DNA from: Campylobacteraceae bacterium
Lineage (GTDB): Bacteria; Campylobacterota; Campylobacteria; Campylobacterales; Sulfurovaceae
Assembly (NCBI GenBank): GCA_027030605.1
Contig: JALVEV010000040.1
Span: 1-15,472, forward strand
Length of the DNA stretch: 15,472 nt
Direction: 5' to 3'
The notes beneath the pieces were generated by a model. The model was not told the DNA's origin and searched no databases. It saw only the letters and a list, made by a program, of their open reading frames with translations. Position numbers and translations under genes: made by a program. Each line of letters opens with the position of its first letter. The stretch's first letter is position 1. Positions 7,414 to 13,580 of the stretch are shown here, one piece after another.

Positions 7414-8019
7414 ATGAAGATGTACGTTCTATTCTCAATACTCTCGGCTCTTCTTTTTGCCCAAAACCCTGAGCCTAAACCCTGCGACAACCCAGCTGTT
7501 GCCACTGATGATTTAGGAAAAAAGTTTCGTTATGGTTGTTTTTGTGGAGAGGACTATCCCAATATTCAACACCCTTCCAAAAAGAGTTATCGAGATTTAA
7601 ACCTAACAGAGAAACAGGAGTTAATAGCACAGTATAATGCTATCGCTCCTTATGATGACATCGACAAGGTGTGTCAAGAGCATGATATCTGTTTTATTAT
7701 TTTTGGAAGAAAAGCAGAATCATGTAACGACACTATCTATAGTGAGTTAAATCTACTCGAAGATAAATTTCGTAAAAAAGAGAGTAAAGAGAATCATTAT
7801 GAACAGTGTGCCAATTTAGCCAGTGATATGGGGTCAGTTTTTCATACCATCTTTGCCCCTTCTGATGATGACGACACACTATTTGACCTTGGAATACTGA
7901 TGATAAATGGTGCAGTAACAGCTGCAAATAAAGGGTTTCAAGAGTCTATTGATATGTTAACTCAAGAGGAGGAGCGTTACCCTCCTGCAAATGTAAAATG
8001 TATGGTTTCAGAGAAATAG
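7414..8019 (+). CDS. secreted phospholipase A2-like protein
   Basis: A 201-residue precursor. The signal peptide MKMYVLFSILSALLFA has likely cleavage before QNPEP. The mature protein carries the two PLA2 hallmarks: a calcium-loop-like YGCFCGED (40-47) and the catalytic helix DDIDKVCQEHDICF (81-94), with the His90-Asp91 pair inside CxxHDxC, followed by CND (104-106) that could supply the second catalytic Asp. PLA2 enzymes cleave the sn-2 acyl chain of phospholipids using Ca2+. The C-terminal ~95 residues, including an Asp run DDDD (151-154) and a final Cys196, are not part of the core and I do not recognise them. The ATG at 7414 is preferred over an upstream in-frame GTG (7393) because AAAGGAG lies six bases before it and the signal peptide then starts cleanly. 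The target (own envelope, prey or host membranes) is unknown. Confidence 0.78.
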   Translation: MKMYVLFSILSALLFAQNPEPKPCDNPAVATDDLGKKFRYGCFCGEDYPNIQHPSKKSYRDLNLTEKQELIAQYNAIAPYDDIDKVCQEHDICFIIFGRKAESCNDTIYSELNLLEDKFRKKESKENHYEQCANLASDMGSVFHTIFAPSDDDDTLFDLGILMINGAVTAANKGFQESIDMLTQEEERYPPANVKCMVSEK

Positions 8020-8047
8020 AAACTATTGGTACAATGCCAATCGTACC

Positions 8048-9112
8048 CTACGAGTAGAGTTTTAACTCATTGTAGAGACTATCTCTCTCTACAGGAGTAA
8101 AGCCCGAATTTTTAATAAGAGCAACAAACTCCTCTAGCTCCATACCATTGGCACTTTTAGCACCAGCAGCCGATTGAATTGCCTCTTTCTCTATGGTTCC
8201 ATCTAAATCATTCGCTCCAAACTCTTGAGCAATCAAAGCCAAATTAATAGTAGAGGTTGCCCAATAAGCTTTAATATTTGGAATATTATCAAGTAAAATT
8301 CGTGCAATAGCATAGGTTTTTAAAATCTCTTGACCAGTTGGATACTCTTTAACATTTAAAAAGTTATTGTCTCGTTGATAGACCAACGGAATAAAGGCAT
8401 TAAACCCTCCTGTTCTATCTTGTAAATCTCTAAGCCTAATCATATGGTCAATCCTATTAGCTCTGCTCTCTACATGACCAAAAAGCATAGTAGCATTAGA
8501 CTCTTTGCCTCTTTTATGCCACTTCTCATGAATCTCTAACCACTCTTCTGATGTCACTTTACCTTTACACAAATACTCTCTAACCTCCTCATCAAATATC
8601 TCAGCACCTCCACCTGGCATAGAGTCTACTCCACTCTCTATCATAAGGTCAAGCACCTCATCATAACTCAAACCATATTGACGGTGAAGAAAATCTACCT
8701 CTGCGGCAGTCATAGCTTTAATATGTACCTCTGGAAACCTCTCTCGTATCTTTCTAAAAGCCCCCATATACCACTCTACTCCATCATTAGGATTATGAGC
8801 TGAGACGATGTGTAACTCTTTTGCCCCTTTCTCAATAGATTTTTGAGCAATCTCTAAAATCTGCTCATGACTCATAGTGTATTGATTAGGATTTTTACGA
8901 CTTGCTGAGTAGGCACAAAACTTACAAATATCTGCACAGACATTAGTAGGATTAATATGCCGATTTATATTAAAGTAGGATTTCTTTCCAAACTTCTCTT
9001 GACGAATCTCATCTGCTAACTCACCCAAAACAAATAAATCAAGCCCATAAAGAGCTTCTCCCTCTTCTTGTGTTAACCGTTCTCTATTTTTTACTTTTTC
9101 TATTAAATCCAT
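8048..9112 (-). CDS. mqnE: aminofutalosine synthase (radical SAM)
   Basis: This 354-residue radical SAM enzyme joins 3-[(1-carboxyvinyl)oxy]benzoate to the adenosyl radical to give aminofutalosine, an early step of the futalosine route to menaquinone. The [4Fe-4S] motif is CADICKFC (Cys59, Cys63, Cys66), preceded by RHINPTNV as is typical of MqnE. Later blocks include SMPGGGAEIF, ATMLFGHVE (207-215) and GGFNAFIPLVY, which separate it from the related MqnC, and KAYWATSTINLALIAQEFGA near the C-terminus. The length is normal. Menaquinone is the main respiratory quinone of Campylobacterota. No other mqn gene is nearby. The ribosome site is weak (AAGTGA), but a TATAAT promoter lies at 9142-9147. 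The gene converges with the PLA2-like gene, leaving 28 bases. Confidence 0.93.
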   Translation of the reverse strand: MDLIEKVKNRERLTQEEGEALYGLDLFVLGELADEIRQEKFGKKSYFNINRHINPTNVCADICKFCAYSASRKNPNQYTMSHEQILEIAQKSIEKGAKELHIVSAHNPNDGVEWYMGAFRKIRERFPEVHIKAMTAAEVDFLHRQYGLSYDEVLDLMIESGVDSMPGGGAEIFDEEVREYLCKGKVTSEEWLEIHEKWHKRGKESNATMLFGHVESRANRIDHMIRLRDLQDRTGGFNAFIPLVYQRDNNFLNVKEYPTGQEILKTYAIARILLDNIPNIKAYWATSTINLALIAQEFGANDLDGTIEKEAIQSAAGAKSANGMELEEFVALIKNSGFTPVERDSLYNELKLYS

Positions 9113-9141
9113 TTTGATAGTTCACTTCATACTTTTTTGGC

Positions 9142-9147
9142 ATTATA
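9142..9147 (-). promoter_or_regulatory. -10 promoter of mqnE
   Basis: A perfect TATAAT on the minus strand lies 29 bases upstream of the mqnE ATG. It predicts a leader of about 22 bases. The -35 region is AT-rich without a clear hexamer. Confidence 0.55.
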
Positions 9148-9272
9148 CTCAAATAGCGTTAATAGAACCTCTCTTCTAAATATATTAAGATTTAGTTAAG
9201 ATAAAAGTTCCCATTCTACTTAAATGCATATACGAATATCTATATTTTAATTTAAGATAAAGTTTTTAATTT

Positions 9273-9278
9273 TATAAT
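9273..9278 (+). promoter_or_regulatory. -10 promoter of the NlpC/P60 gene
   Basis: A perfect TATAAT lies 31 bases before the ATG at 9310, predicting a leader of about 25 bases that includes AAAGGA. The upstream 100 bases are extremely AT-rich with repeated TTAAGATAA words (about 9195 and 9251), like the phased AT tracts that replace a -35 in this phylum. Confidence 0.5.
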
Positions 9279-9309
9279 TCTTAAATTTTTTTACTAAAAG
9301 GACTCTTAA

Positions 9310-9765
9310 ATGAAATTTAAAAAGATAATCTTGTTTTTTCTATCTTTTATCCTTCTAACTATATCATTAGAAGCAAAAGATAGAAAAATTAATAAAGCTT
9401 ATCTACGCTATTACATAGAAGCCACAGCAAAAGCAAAGTTAGGAAAAAAATACAAATGGGGAGGAAATGGTCCCTATGCCTATGACTGTTCAGGGTTTAC
9501 CAAAGCTGTATTTGCTCTAAATGGTATAAAAATCCCAAGAAACTCTTGGAAACAAGCTCAAATAGGCATGAAAGTTAGTCGAAAAAACCTACGCAAGGGT
9601 GATTTGATTTTCTTTAACTCTAAACACCATAAGGGTGTTAATCATGTAGGTATTTACATAGGTCATGGTAAATTTATTCATGCAAGTAGATTTCACAAGC
9701 GTATTGTAATCTCTCCACTTAGAGAGTATCGTCGCTACTTTAAGTGGGGATGTCGAGTAAGTTAA
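9310..9765 (+). CDS. secreted NlpC/P60 peptidoglycan endopeptidase
   Basis: A 151-residue precursor with a signal peptide (hydrophobic 7-20, likely cleavage after LEA at 22). The rest is almost entirely an NlpC/P60 domain, a cysteine peptidase that cuts peptidoglycan stem peptides, usually between D-Glu and diaminopimelate. The core begins at GKKYKWGGNGPYAYDCSGFT with nucleophile Cys60. RKGDLIFF (95-102), NHVGIYIG with His112 and KFIHAS with His124 complete the Cys-His-His triad. There is no binding domain, so it resembles the compact Spr/MepS type. The protein is rich in Lys and Arg, suiting contact with the anionic wall. A ribosome site AAAGGA lies just upstream. Its stop codon overlaps the end of the decayed gene on the other strand. 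Confidence 0.9.
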   Translation: MKFKKIILFFLSFILLTISLEAKDRKINKAYLRYYIEATAKAKLGKKYKWGGNGPYAYDCSGFTKAVFALNGIKIPRNSWKQAQIGMKVSRKNLRKGDLIFFNSKHHKGVNHVGIYIGHGKFIHASRFHKRIVISPLREYRRYFKWGCRVS

Positions 9766-10069
9766 ACTACTCTTTGATGCAATATAATCTTATCTTCTGC
9801 CTCTTCAAGATTGGCAGAACCTTTTCGCTTATCATAAACAACGACAAAGACTTCATCTCCTGATTGAAGATAGTTCTTCTCTCCAAACTCAGCATAAGCA
9901 GTTGCTCCAATAGAGATAAGGGCTTGTTGAGGGTAAGCTGACCAAGATTTTTTTCTGAAATCTTTTTTGCACCCTCTTTTCGAATGGTACAGTCATTAAA
10001 ACTAGTAAATTTTTTAGCCTCTAATCCTATTACCTTTTTTTCTTCATCATAACTTATTATTCTTTTTTC
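9762..10069 (-). pseudogene. decayed gene: frameshifted, no start codon
   Basis: The minus strand carries a coding remnant in two frames. The first part (from 10069, after an in-frame TAA) reads ISYDEEKKVIGLEAKKFTS and continues to about IRKEGAKKISEK, with no ATG in frame. After a run of seven A (plus-strand T run 9948-9954), sense continues in the -1 frame: SWSAYPQQALISIGATAYAE, then GDEVFVVVYDKRKGSANLEE, ending at TAA 9764-9762. Each frame looks protein-like only on its own side of the A run. The restored C-terminal product would be about 100 residues, with a mixed alpha/beta character. I do not recognise the family. Its stop overlaps the convergent NlpC/P60 stop by two bases. A programmed -1 shift at A AAA AAT is conceivable, but the absent start codon favours decay. 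This explains most of the 469-base gap between annotated genes. Confidence 0.65.
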
Positions 10070-10147
10070 TTAATCTATTTTATTGAGCTACAAATAATAT
10101 CATAGATAATTTAAAAATTACAAAGAGTTCATAACTAACTAAGAAAA

Positions 10148-10170
10148 GTTAAGCTAGAATAAAACTTAAC
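10148..10170 (+). promoter_or_regulatory. candidate promoter with overlapping operator, rhodanese-LysM operon
   Basis: TAGAAT (10155-10160) is a plausible -10, about 75 bases before the first rhodanese gene. It lies inside a perfect inverted repeat, GTTAAG (10148-10153) and CTTAAC (10165-10170). A protein bound to this dyad would cover the -10. The -35 region (10132-10137) is poor. The rest of 10071-10234 is AT-rich with nothing else I recognise. Confidence 0.35.
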
Positions 10171-10234
10171 AGTTTTTCAACAAAAAAACATACTAAAGAA
10201 ACAGACTAAGAAAAAATATCAAGGAGCTGATAAA

Positions 10235-10873
10235 ATGATTCAAAAAAAGACTCTTCTTAAAAGTTTTTTAATTCTTTCACTATTTGCTTCATCTGCAACT
10301 GCCGTTGAAGTAAATATAAAAAAAGGACTTCCCTATGTCGATATTGAGATAGATGGAAAACCTTTTAGAATTGAAAGAATTCAAGATACTAAGCATAAAC
10401 TTACTAACTCTTACAGTAAAACTTCTCGTCCAGCTCCTCCATTTAGCATACAACCCTTTCAACCAATTAAAGGTATTGAGACGGTTAGTGAGTTAGATGT
10501 ACTTGATTTTCTTCAAAATAAAGTAGCTAAAAACCAAGGTATTTTAGTAGATGCAAGAATGCCAAAATGGAATAAAGCAGGAACTATCCCAGGTGCAACT
10601 AATATTCCTTTTTCAATTTTAGCCTCAAAAGGGAAAAATCACTATATTGAGAAGATTTTCTCTCTTTTAGGAGTTAAAAAAGCTGGAAAGAAATGGGATT
10701 TCACTAATGCACAAATGCTACTAATTTTTGACAATGGTCCATGGTGTCAACAGGGGGTACGTGCCATGAAGAACCTAGTTAAACTAGGGTATCCAAAATC
10801 AAAAATGTTATACTATAGGGGTGGTATGCAATATTGGCAAATTTTAGGTTTAACCACAATTATTCCAAAATAA
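10235..10873 (+). CDS. exported rhodanese-like protein, paralogue 1
   Basis: A 212-residue precursor with signal peptide (hydrophobic 8-22, cleavage about SATA-VEV). An N-terminal beta-rich segment (24-80) carries IERIQD and KTSRPAPPF. A single rhodanese domain follows (about 85-207): GILVDARMPKWNKAGTIPGA, NIPFSIL, the active-site loop NGPWCQQGVRA with Cys171, then YYRGGMQYWQILGL. The Cys loop has the six-residue CxxxxR form typical of thiosulfate:acceptor sulfurtransferases, so sulfane-sulfur transfer in the periplasm is likely; donor and acceptor are unknown. A strong AAGGAG precedes the ATG. It heads an operon with a LysM protein (21-base gap) and a second rhodanese of identical length. 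The paralogues share order and motifs, but here the two Cys of the PCPPFC block are Ala and Ser. Confidence 0.88.
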   Translation: MIQKKTLLKSFLILSLFASSATAVEVNIKKGLPYVDIEIDGKPFRIERIQDTKHKLTNSYSKTSRPAPPFSIQPFQPIKGIETVSELDVLDFLQNKVAKNQGILVDARMPKWNKAGTIPGATNIPFSILASKGKNHYIEKIFSLLGVKKAGKKWDFTNAQMLLIFDNGPWCQQGVRAMKNLVKLGYPKSKMLYYRGGMQYWQILGLTTIIPK

Positions 10874-10894
10874 CATATAATAAAAGGAGAAATT

Positions 10895-11923
10895 ATGTTA
10901 CATAAAGATGAATACAATCAAGAAGAGTATAATAACTACTATAAACAAGAGGTAGAGGGAGCTGAACTAAATGACTTAGGAAATGATGAAGAGAGAGGTA
11001 TTGGTAAACTAATTATTGGATTACTTATTTTTGTTCTATTGTCAGTTGCTGGATATTTTGGATATAAGATGATGGGAGCATCTAATAGTAATAGCCCTGT
11101 TGATGAAAGTCTAAAAGTTTCAATGGACAGCTTACCTCAAAGTGTACAAAATGAAGTTGAAATTGAGAAAAGTGATGAAACTACTATACTAAAAGAACAA
11201 AAAGAGCAAACAAAAAAGAGTGAAGAGGTAAATACAACACAAAATACGCCAAGTACCACAGTAGAAAAAAAAGATGACCCAACAGAAAAAAGCGTAGAGA
11301 ATAAAGTCTCTGATAAAGTTCAAGAAGCTGTTGCTTCATCAACATCTAAAATGACCCCTGAAGAGATAGCTGCGATTGTTGCTGCTGTAATGAAACAGGT
11401 AAATCAAGAAAAAAGTAGTTCAAGTCAATCAACTCCTACTGTAGAAAAACAAGATAAAGAGCTTATAAACAAACTTTCAACTACAGAAGTAGACTCTGTA
11501 TCGGATAACTTAGAAGAGGCTTTAGAGAACGTTAATATTAGTGAAAATACACATATTGATAATAGTAAAAAGCAAGTTGATGTTTATAATAAAGTGAGTG
11601 TTCAAAATAGTAAAGGAACAGATAGCCTAAGTCAACTCTCCGAACTAATTACTCATGAAATCGAAGATGCTAAAGTATCAAGTAATACTACTACAATAAA
11701 TGAAGAAGATAAAGAGTATAGTACCAAGATTAAAAAAGAGGTTGTTTTCCGTGAAAAAGAGATGAGAATTATTGTTGTTAAAAAAGGTGATACACTTGGT
11801 AAACTAGCTAAAAGAGCTTATGGTAATGTTATGGAGTATAAACGTATCTACAAAGCAAACCCAGAGATAACAAGACCAGACCGTATCTATATTGGACAAA
11901 AGATTCGTATTCCATTAGATTAG
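10895..11923 (+). CDS. membrane-anchored LysM protein with long disordered linker
   Basis: A 342-residue protein in three parts. A short acidic, Tyr/Asn-rich cytoplasmic N-terminus (1-35) precedes one transmembrane helix (about 37-58, ending GYFGYKMM), which gives an N-in, C-out topology. A low-complexity linker (about 60-285) is rich in Ser, Thr, Glu, Lys and Asn, with a short helical MTPEEIAAIVAAVMKQV segment. The C-terminus is one LysM domain (about 291-340): IIVVKKGDTLGKLAKRAYG through DRIYIGQKIRIP. LysM usually binds N-acetylglucosamine-containing glycans such as peptidoglycan, so the protein may tether the inner membrane to the wall, with some likeness to FimV-type proteins. It lies between two rhodanese genes (gaps of 21 and 29 bases), which suggests a scaffold for them; that is inference. 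AGGAG precedes the ATG. Confidence 0.85.
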   Translation: MLHKDEYNQEEYNNYYKQEVEGAELNDLGNDEERGIGKLIIGLLIFVLLSVAGYFGYKMMGASNSNSPVDESLKVSMDSLPQSVQNEVEIEKSDETTILKEQKEQTKKSEEVNTTQNTPSTTVEKKDDPTEKSVENKVSDKVQEAVASSTSKMTPEEIAAIVAAVMKQVNQEKSSSSQSTPTVEKQDKELINKLSTTEVDSVSDNLEEALENVNISENTHIDNSKKQVDVYNKVSVQNSKGTDSLSQLSELITHEIEDAKVSSNTTTINEEDKEYSTKIKKEVVFREKEMRIIVVKKGDTLGKLAKRAYGNVMEYKRIYKANPEITRPDRIYIGQKIRIPLD

Positions 11924-11952
11924 TAATATAAGAATATTTCAAAGGAAAAATA

Positions 11953-12591
11953 ATGAAAAAACTATTTCTAGTTCCCTTATTGATTACTTCTCTCTTTGGA
12001 GAGAATGTTGTTGTAAAAATTACTAAAGATATCCCATATATCTATACTACAGACTCAGGTAAAAAAGTTAAAATTGAACGGATTCAAGATGTCAACAACC
12101 GATTAACAGATGACTACACCAAAACTTCTCGTCCCTGTCCACCATTTTGTGTACAACCAACTCATGTTTTTCCAGGTATAAAAAATTTTGAAGAGCTTGA
12201 GCTTCTTAAGTTTATGCAAGATGAAGTAGCTACAGGAAAAGGGGTTGTTATCGATGCTCGTCTAAAGAGTTGGTTCGAACTAGAGACTATTCCCTCTGCT
12301 ATTAACATTCCATTTCCCATTATACAAAATGCTTCCAAAGAGAAAGCAAAAAAAATCTTTACTCTTTTAGGTATGACCATTGATGCAGATGGAACATGGA
12401 ACTTCTCAAAAGCTAAAGATTTAGCCGTTTTCTGTAATGGTGTTTGGTGTGGGCAATCTTACCACCTTATCTCAGGCTTATTAAAACACCACTACCCAAA
12501 AAGTAAAATATTTTACTACCGTTCAGGTTTTCAAGGATGGAAACTTCTTGGTTTAACAACTATTGTTCATAAAGAGATAAAAAAAGATTAA
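11953..12591 (+). CDS. exported rhodanese-like protein, paralogue 2, with extra cysteines
   Basis: A 212-residue precursor with signal peptide MKKLFLVPLLITSLFG. Its domain order matches paralogue 1: an N-terminal segment with KIERIQD and KTSRPCPPFCVQP (58-70), then a rhodanese domain with GVVIDARLKSW, TIPSAINIPFP, the active-site loop CNGVWCGQSYH (Cys166) and YYRSGFQGWKLLGLTT. Differences are informative. It has three additional cysteines (62, 66 and 161) that paralogue 1 lacks, and the Arg that closes the usual CxxxxR loop is His. It may therefore use a disulfide or metal site with or instead of classic persulfide chemistry. The periplasmic location is inferred from the signal. AAAGGA lies upstream. 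It is the last gene of the operon and is followed by the 88-base repeat element. Confidence 0.87.
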   Translation: MKKLFLVPLLITSLFGENVVVKITKDIPYIYTTDSGKKVKIERIQDVNNRLTDDYTKTSRPCPPFCVQPTHVFPGIKNFEELELLKFMQDEVATGKGVVIDARLKSWFELETIPSAINIPFPIIQNASKEKAKKIFTLLGMTIDADGTWNFSKAKDLAVFCNGVWCGQSYHLISGLLKHHYPKSKIFYYRSGFQGWKLLGLTTIVHKEIKKD

Positions 12592-12599
12592 ACTACATA

Positions 12600-12687
12600 C
12601 AAAACTCTTTGGAATCGGAAACTTTAGTCTCTAATAAGATGAGCCTTAGTGCTTTGCACTCTCTGTGAGAAAGCCATCGGTTCCTAG
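12600..12687 (-). repeat. short dispersed repeat, long copy with 54-base insert
   Basis: The two ends (12600-12617 and 12672-12687) match the 34-base element at 5273-5306, inverted, with one mismatch. The 54 bases between them (12618-12671) are absent from that copy. As plus-strand RNA, GGAAUCG (12611-12617) pairs with CGGUUCC (12678-12684), closing a domain that holds a perfect small hairpin, AGTGC-TTT-GCACT (12648-12660). It fills the convergent gap between the second rhodanese gene and the VanX-like gene. It may act as a bidirectional transcript end, though no T tract follows. Confidence 0.72.
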
Positions 12688-12689
12688 TT

Positions 12690-13352
12690 TTACTTTACCT
12701 CAAAATTAAAATATCTATTTTTGTAAGGCTCATCTTCTAGAGTAAAATGCCACCACTCTTGGGCATAAGCTCTAAATCCATATTTTGTCATCACTTGATT
12801 TAGCAACATTCTGTTGGCTCTTTGTTGAGGAGTTATCTCTGCATAATGTACCCACGACTCTTTCCCAAAAAAGTCAAAACTAGACCCCATATCTAGCTCC
12901 TCTTTTGTTTTTAAGTCTATAATAGTTAAATCAACCGTACTTCCTCTGCTATGTCCTGAACGTTTTGCTATGTAGCCCTCTTTAAAAAGATTTCTCTTTA
13001 GCACATTTGGGTAGTACTCCTGCTTCATTTTTTTATCAGCTAAATCTCTACCCCAACGAACAAAATGGTCAACTGCTCTTTGTGGTCGATAAGCATCAAA
13101 TATCTTAAGCCCTAAACCAAAGCTCTCTAGCTCTTTTTGTACCTTTGCAAGGGCAAGGGTTGCTTTAGTGGTCAAAATGGCTTTAGGAGCTAAATAACCA
13201 TCTATAACCTCTCCTACAAAGTTATTAGTTGAAACATAGCGTAGTTCTAGCTCTATGGTTGGTATTTTCTCTTTTACATAAGAGAAATCTTTTGGAATCT
13301 CTGCAAAAGTAAGCAGTGTTGTATATGTTAAAAGTAATAATATCTTTTTCAT
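12690..13352 (-). CDS. exported D-alanyl-D-alanine dipeptidase (VanX/DdpX family)
   Basis: A 220-residue zinc peptidase of family M15D. VanX-type enzymes hydrolyse free D-Ala-D-Ala; chromosomal members such as DdpX recycle the dipeptide rather than confer resistance. Zinc ligands are visible in SGHSRGSTVDLT (His134, Asp141) and EWWHF (His202), with Glu199 as catalytic base. FDAYRP holds the conserved Arg89. An N-terminal signal peptide (MKKILLLLTYTTLLTFA) puts it in the periplasm, unlike cytoplasmic VanX. No vanA/vanH-like or ddp transport genes are adjacent, so resistance is not indicated. The start at 13352 is chosen because the longer frame runs back into tRNA-Leu and gives the tRNA-derived peptide RVQIPPVAP. 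No Shine-Dalgarno precedes this ATG. A TACAAT hexamer lies eight bases upstream, so a leaderless mRNA is possible. Confidence 0.88.
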   Translation of the reverse strand: MKKILLLLTYTTLLTFAEIPKDFSYVKEKIPTIELELRYVSTNNFVGEVIDGYLAPKAILTTKATLALAKVQKELESFGLGLKIFDAYRPQRAVDHFVRWGRDLADKKMKQEYYPNVLKRNLFKEGYIAKRSGHSRGSTVDLTIIDLKTKEELDMGSSFDFFGKESWVHYAEITPQQRANRMLLNQVMTKYGFRAYAQEWWHFTLEDEPYKNRYFNFEVK

Positions 13353-13359
13353 AAAAGAG

Positions 13360-13365
13360 ATTGTA
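13360..13365 (-). promoter_or_regulatory. candidate -10 of the VanX-like gene, possibly leaderless
   Basis: TACAAT on the minus strand ends seven bases before the A of the ATG at 13352, with only a pyrimidine-rich CTCTTTT between. If used, transcription would begin at or within a base or two of the start codon. Co-transcription from the tRNA gene 51 bases upstream is the alternative. Confidence 0.35.
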
Positions 13366-13403
13366 GTTAAAAAAGATAAAAGTAAGATTTTTGTTAGTAA
13401 AAG

Positions 13404-13488
13404 TGGTGCGACGGGAGGGATTTGAACCCTCACACCCGTTGGGCACTACCCCCTCAAGATAGCGTGTCTACCGTTCCACCACCGTCGC
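13404..13488 (-). tRNA. tRNA-Leu, anticodon GAG, CCA encoded
   Basis: On the minus strand the sequence folds as a class II tRNA. The acceptor stem is GCGACGG/CCGTCGC. The D-arm runs GTGGAACGGTAGACAC. The anticodon stem is CTATC/GGTAG with loop TTGAGGG (anticodon GAG at 13455-13453). A long variable arm has CCC/GGG, and the T-arm is GAGGG-TTCAAAT-CCCTC. The discriminator A and an encoded CCA end at 13404. The long variable arm and anticodon identify leucine (CUC/CUU codons). It lies between atpE and the VanX-like gene, all on the same strand. Confidence 0.95.
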
Positions 13489-13532
13489 ATATATTAGAAA
13501 AATTAGCTTTTAAAGAGCTACAACTTATTTGG

Positions 13533-13555
13533 TAGGGTGGAATTATACCACCCTA
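13533..13555 (-). promoter_or_regulatory. perfect palindrome with TATAAT in its loop, upstream of tRNA-Leu
   Basis: TAGGGTGG and CCACCCTA form an 8-base inverted repeat around a 7-base loop. On the minus strand the loop region contains TATAAT (13542-13547). If this is the tRNA promoter, the transcript has about 47 bases of leader. The hairpin also follows atpE by 25 bases and could end its mRNA, but no T tract follows on the minus strand. Dual use is possible. Confidence 0.5.
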
Positions 13556-13580
13556 AGCTTATGTCATCTTTAAACTAAGA

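Noticed and set aside
8020..8047. Possible terminator between the PLA2-like gene and mqnE (ATTGG/CCAAT or GGTAC/GTACC pairs)
   Set aside because: The stems are only five bases, compete with each other, and have no T tract on either strand.
12690..13352. Vancomycin-resistance (vanHAX-like) locus
   Set aside because: Only the dipeptidase is present, with a signal peptide and no ligase or dehydrogenase gene. A recycling role fits better.
13353..13433. N-terminal extension of the VanX-like gene into tRNA-Leu, starting with RVQIPPVAP
   Set aside because: This peptide is the translation of the tRNA T-arm and acceptor end, a common artefact. A signal peptide begins cleanly at the Met at 13352.
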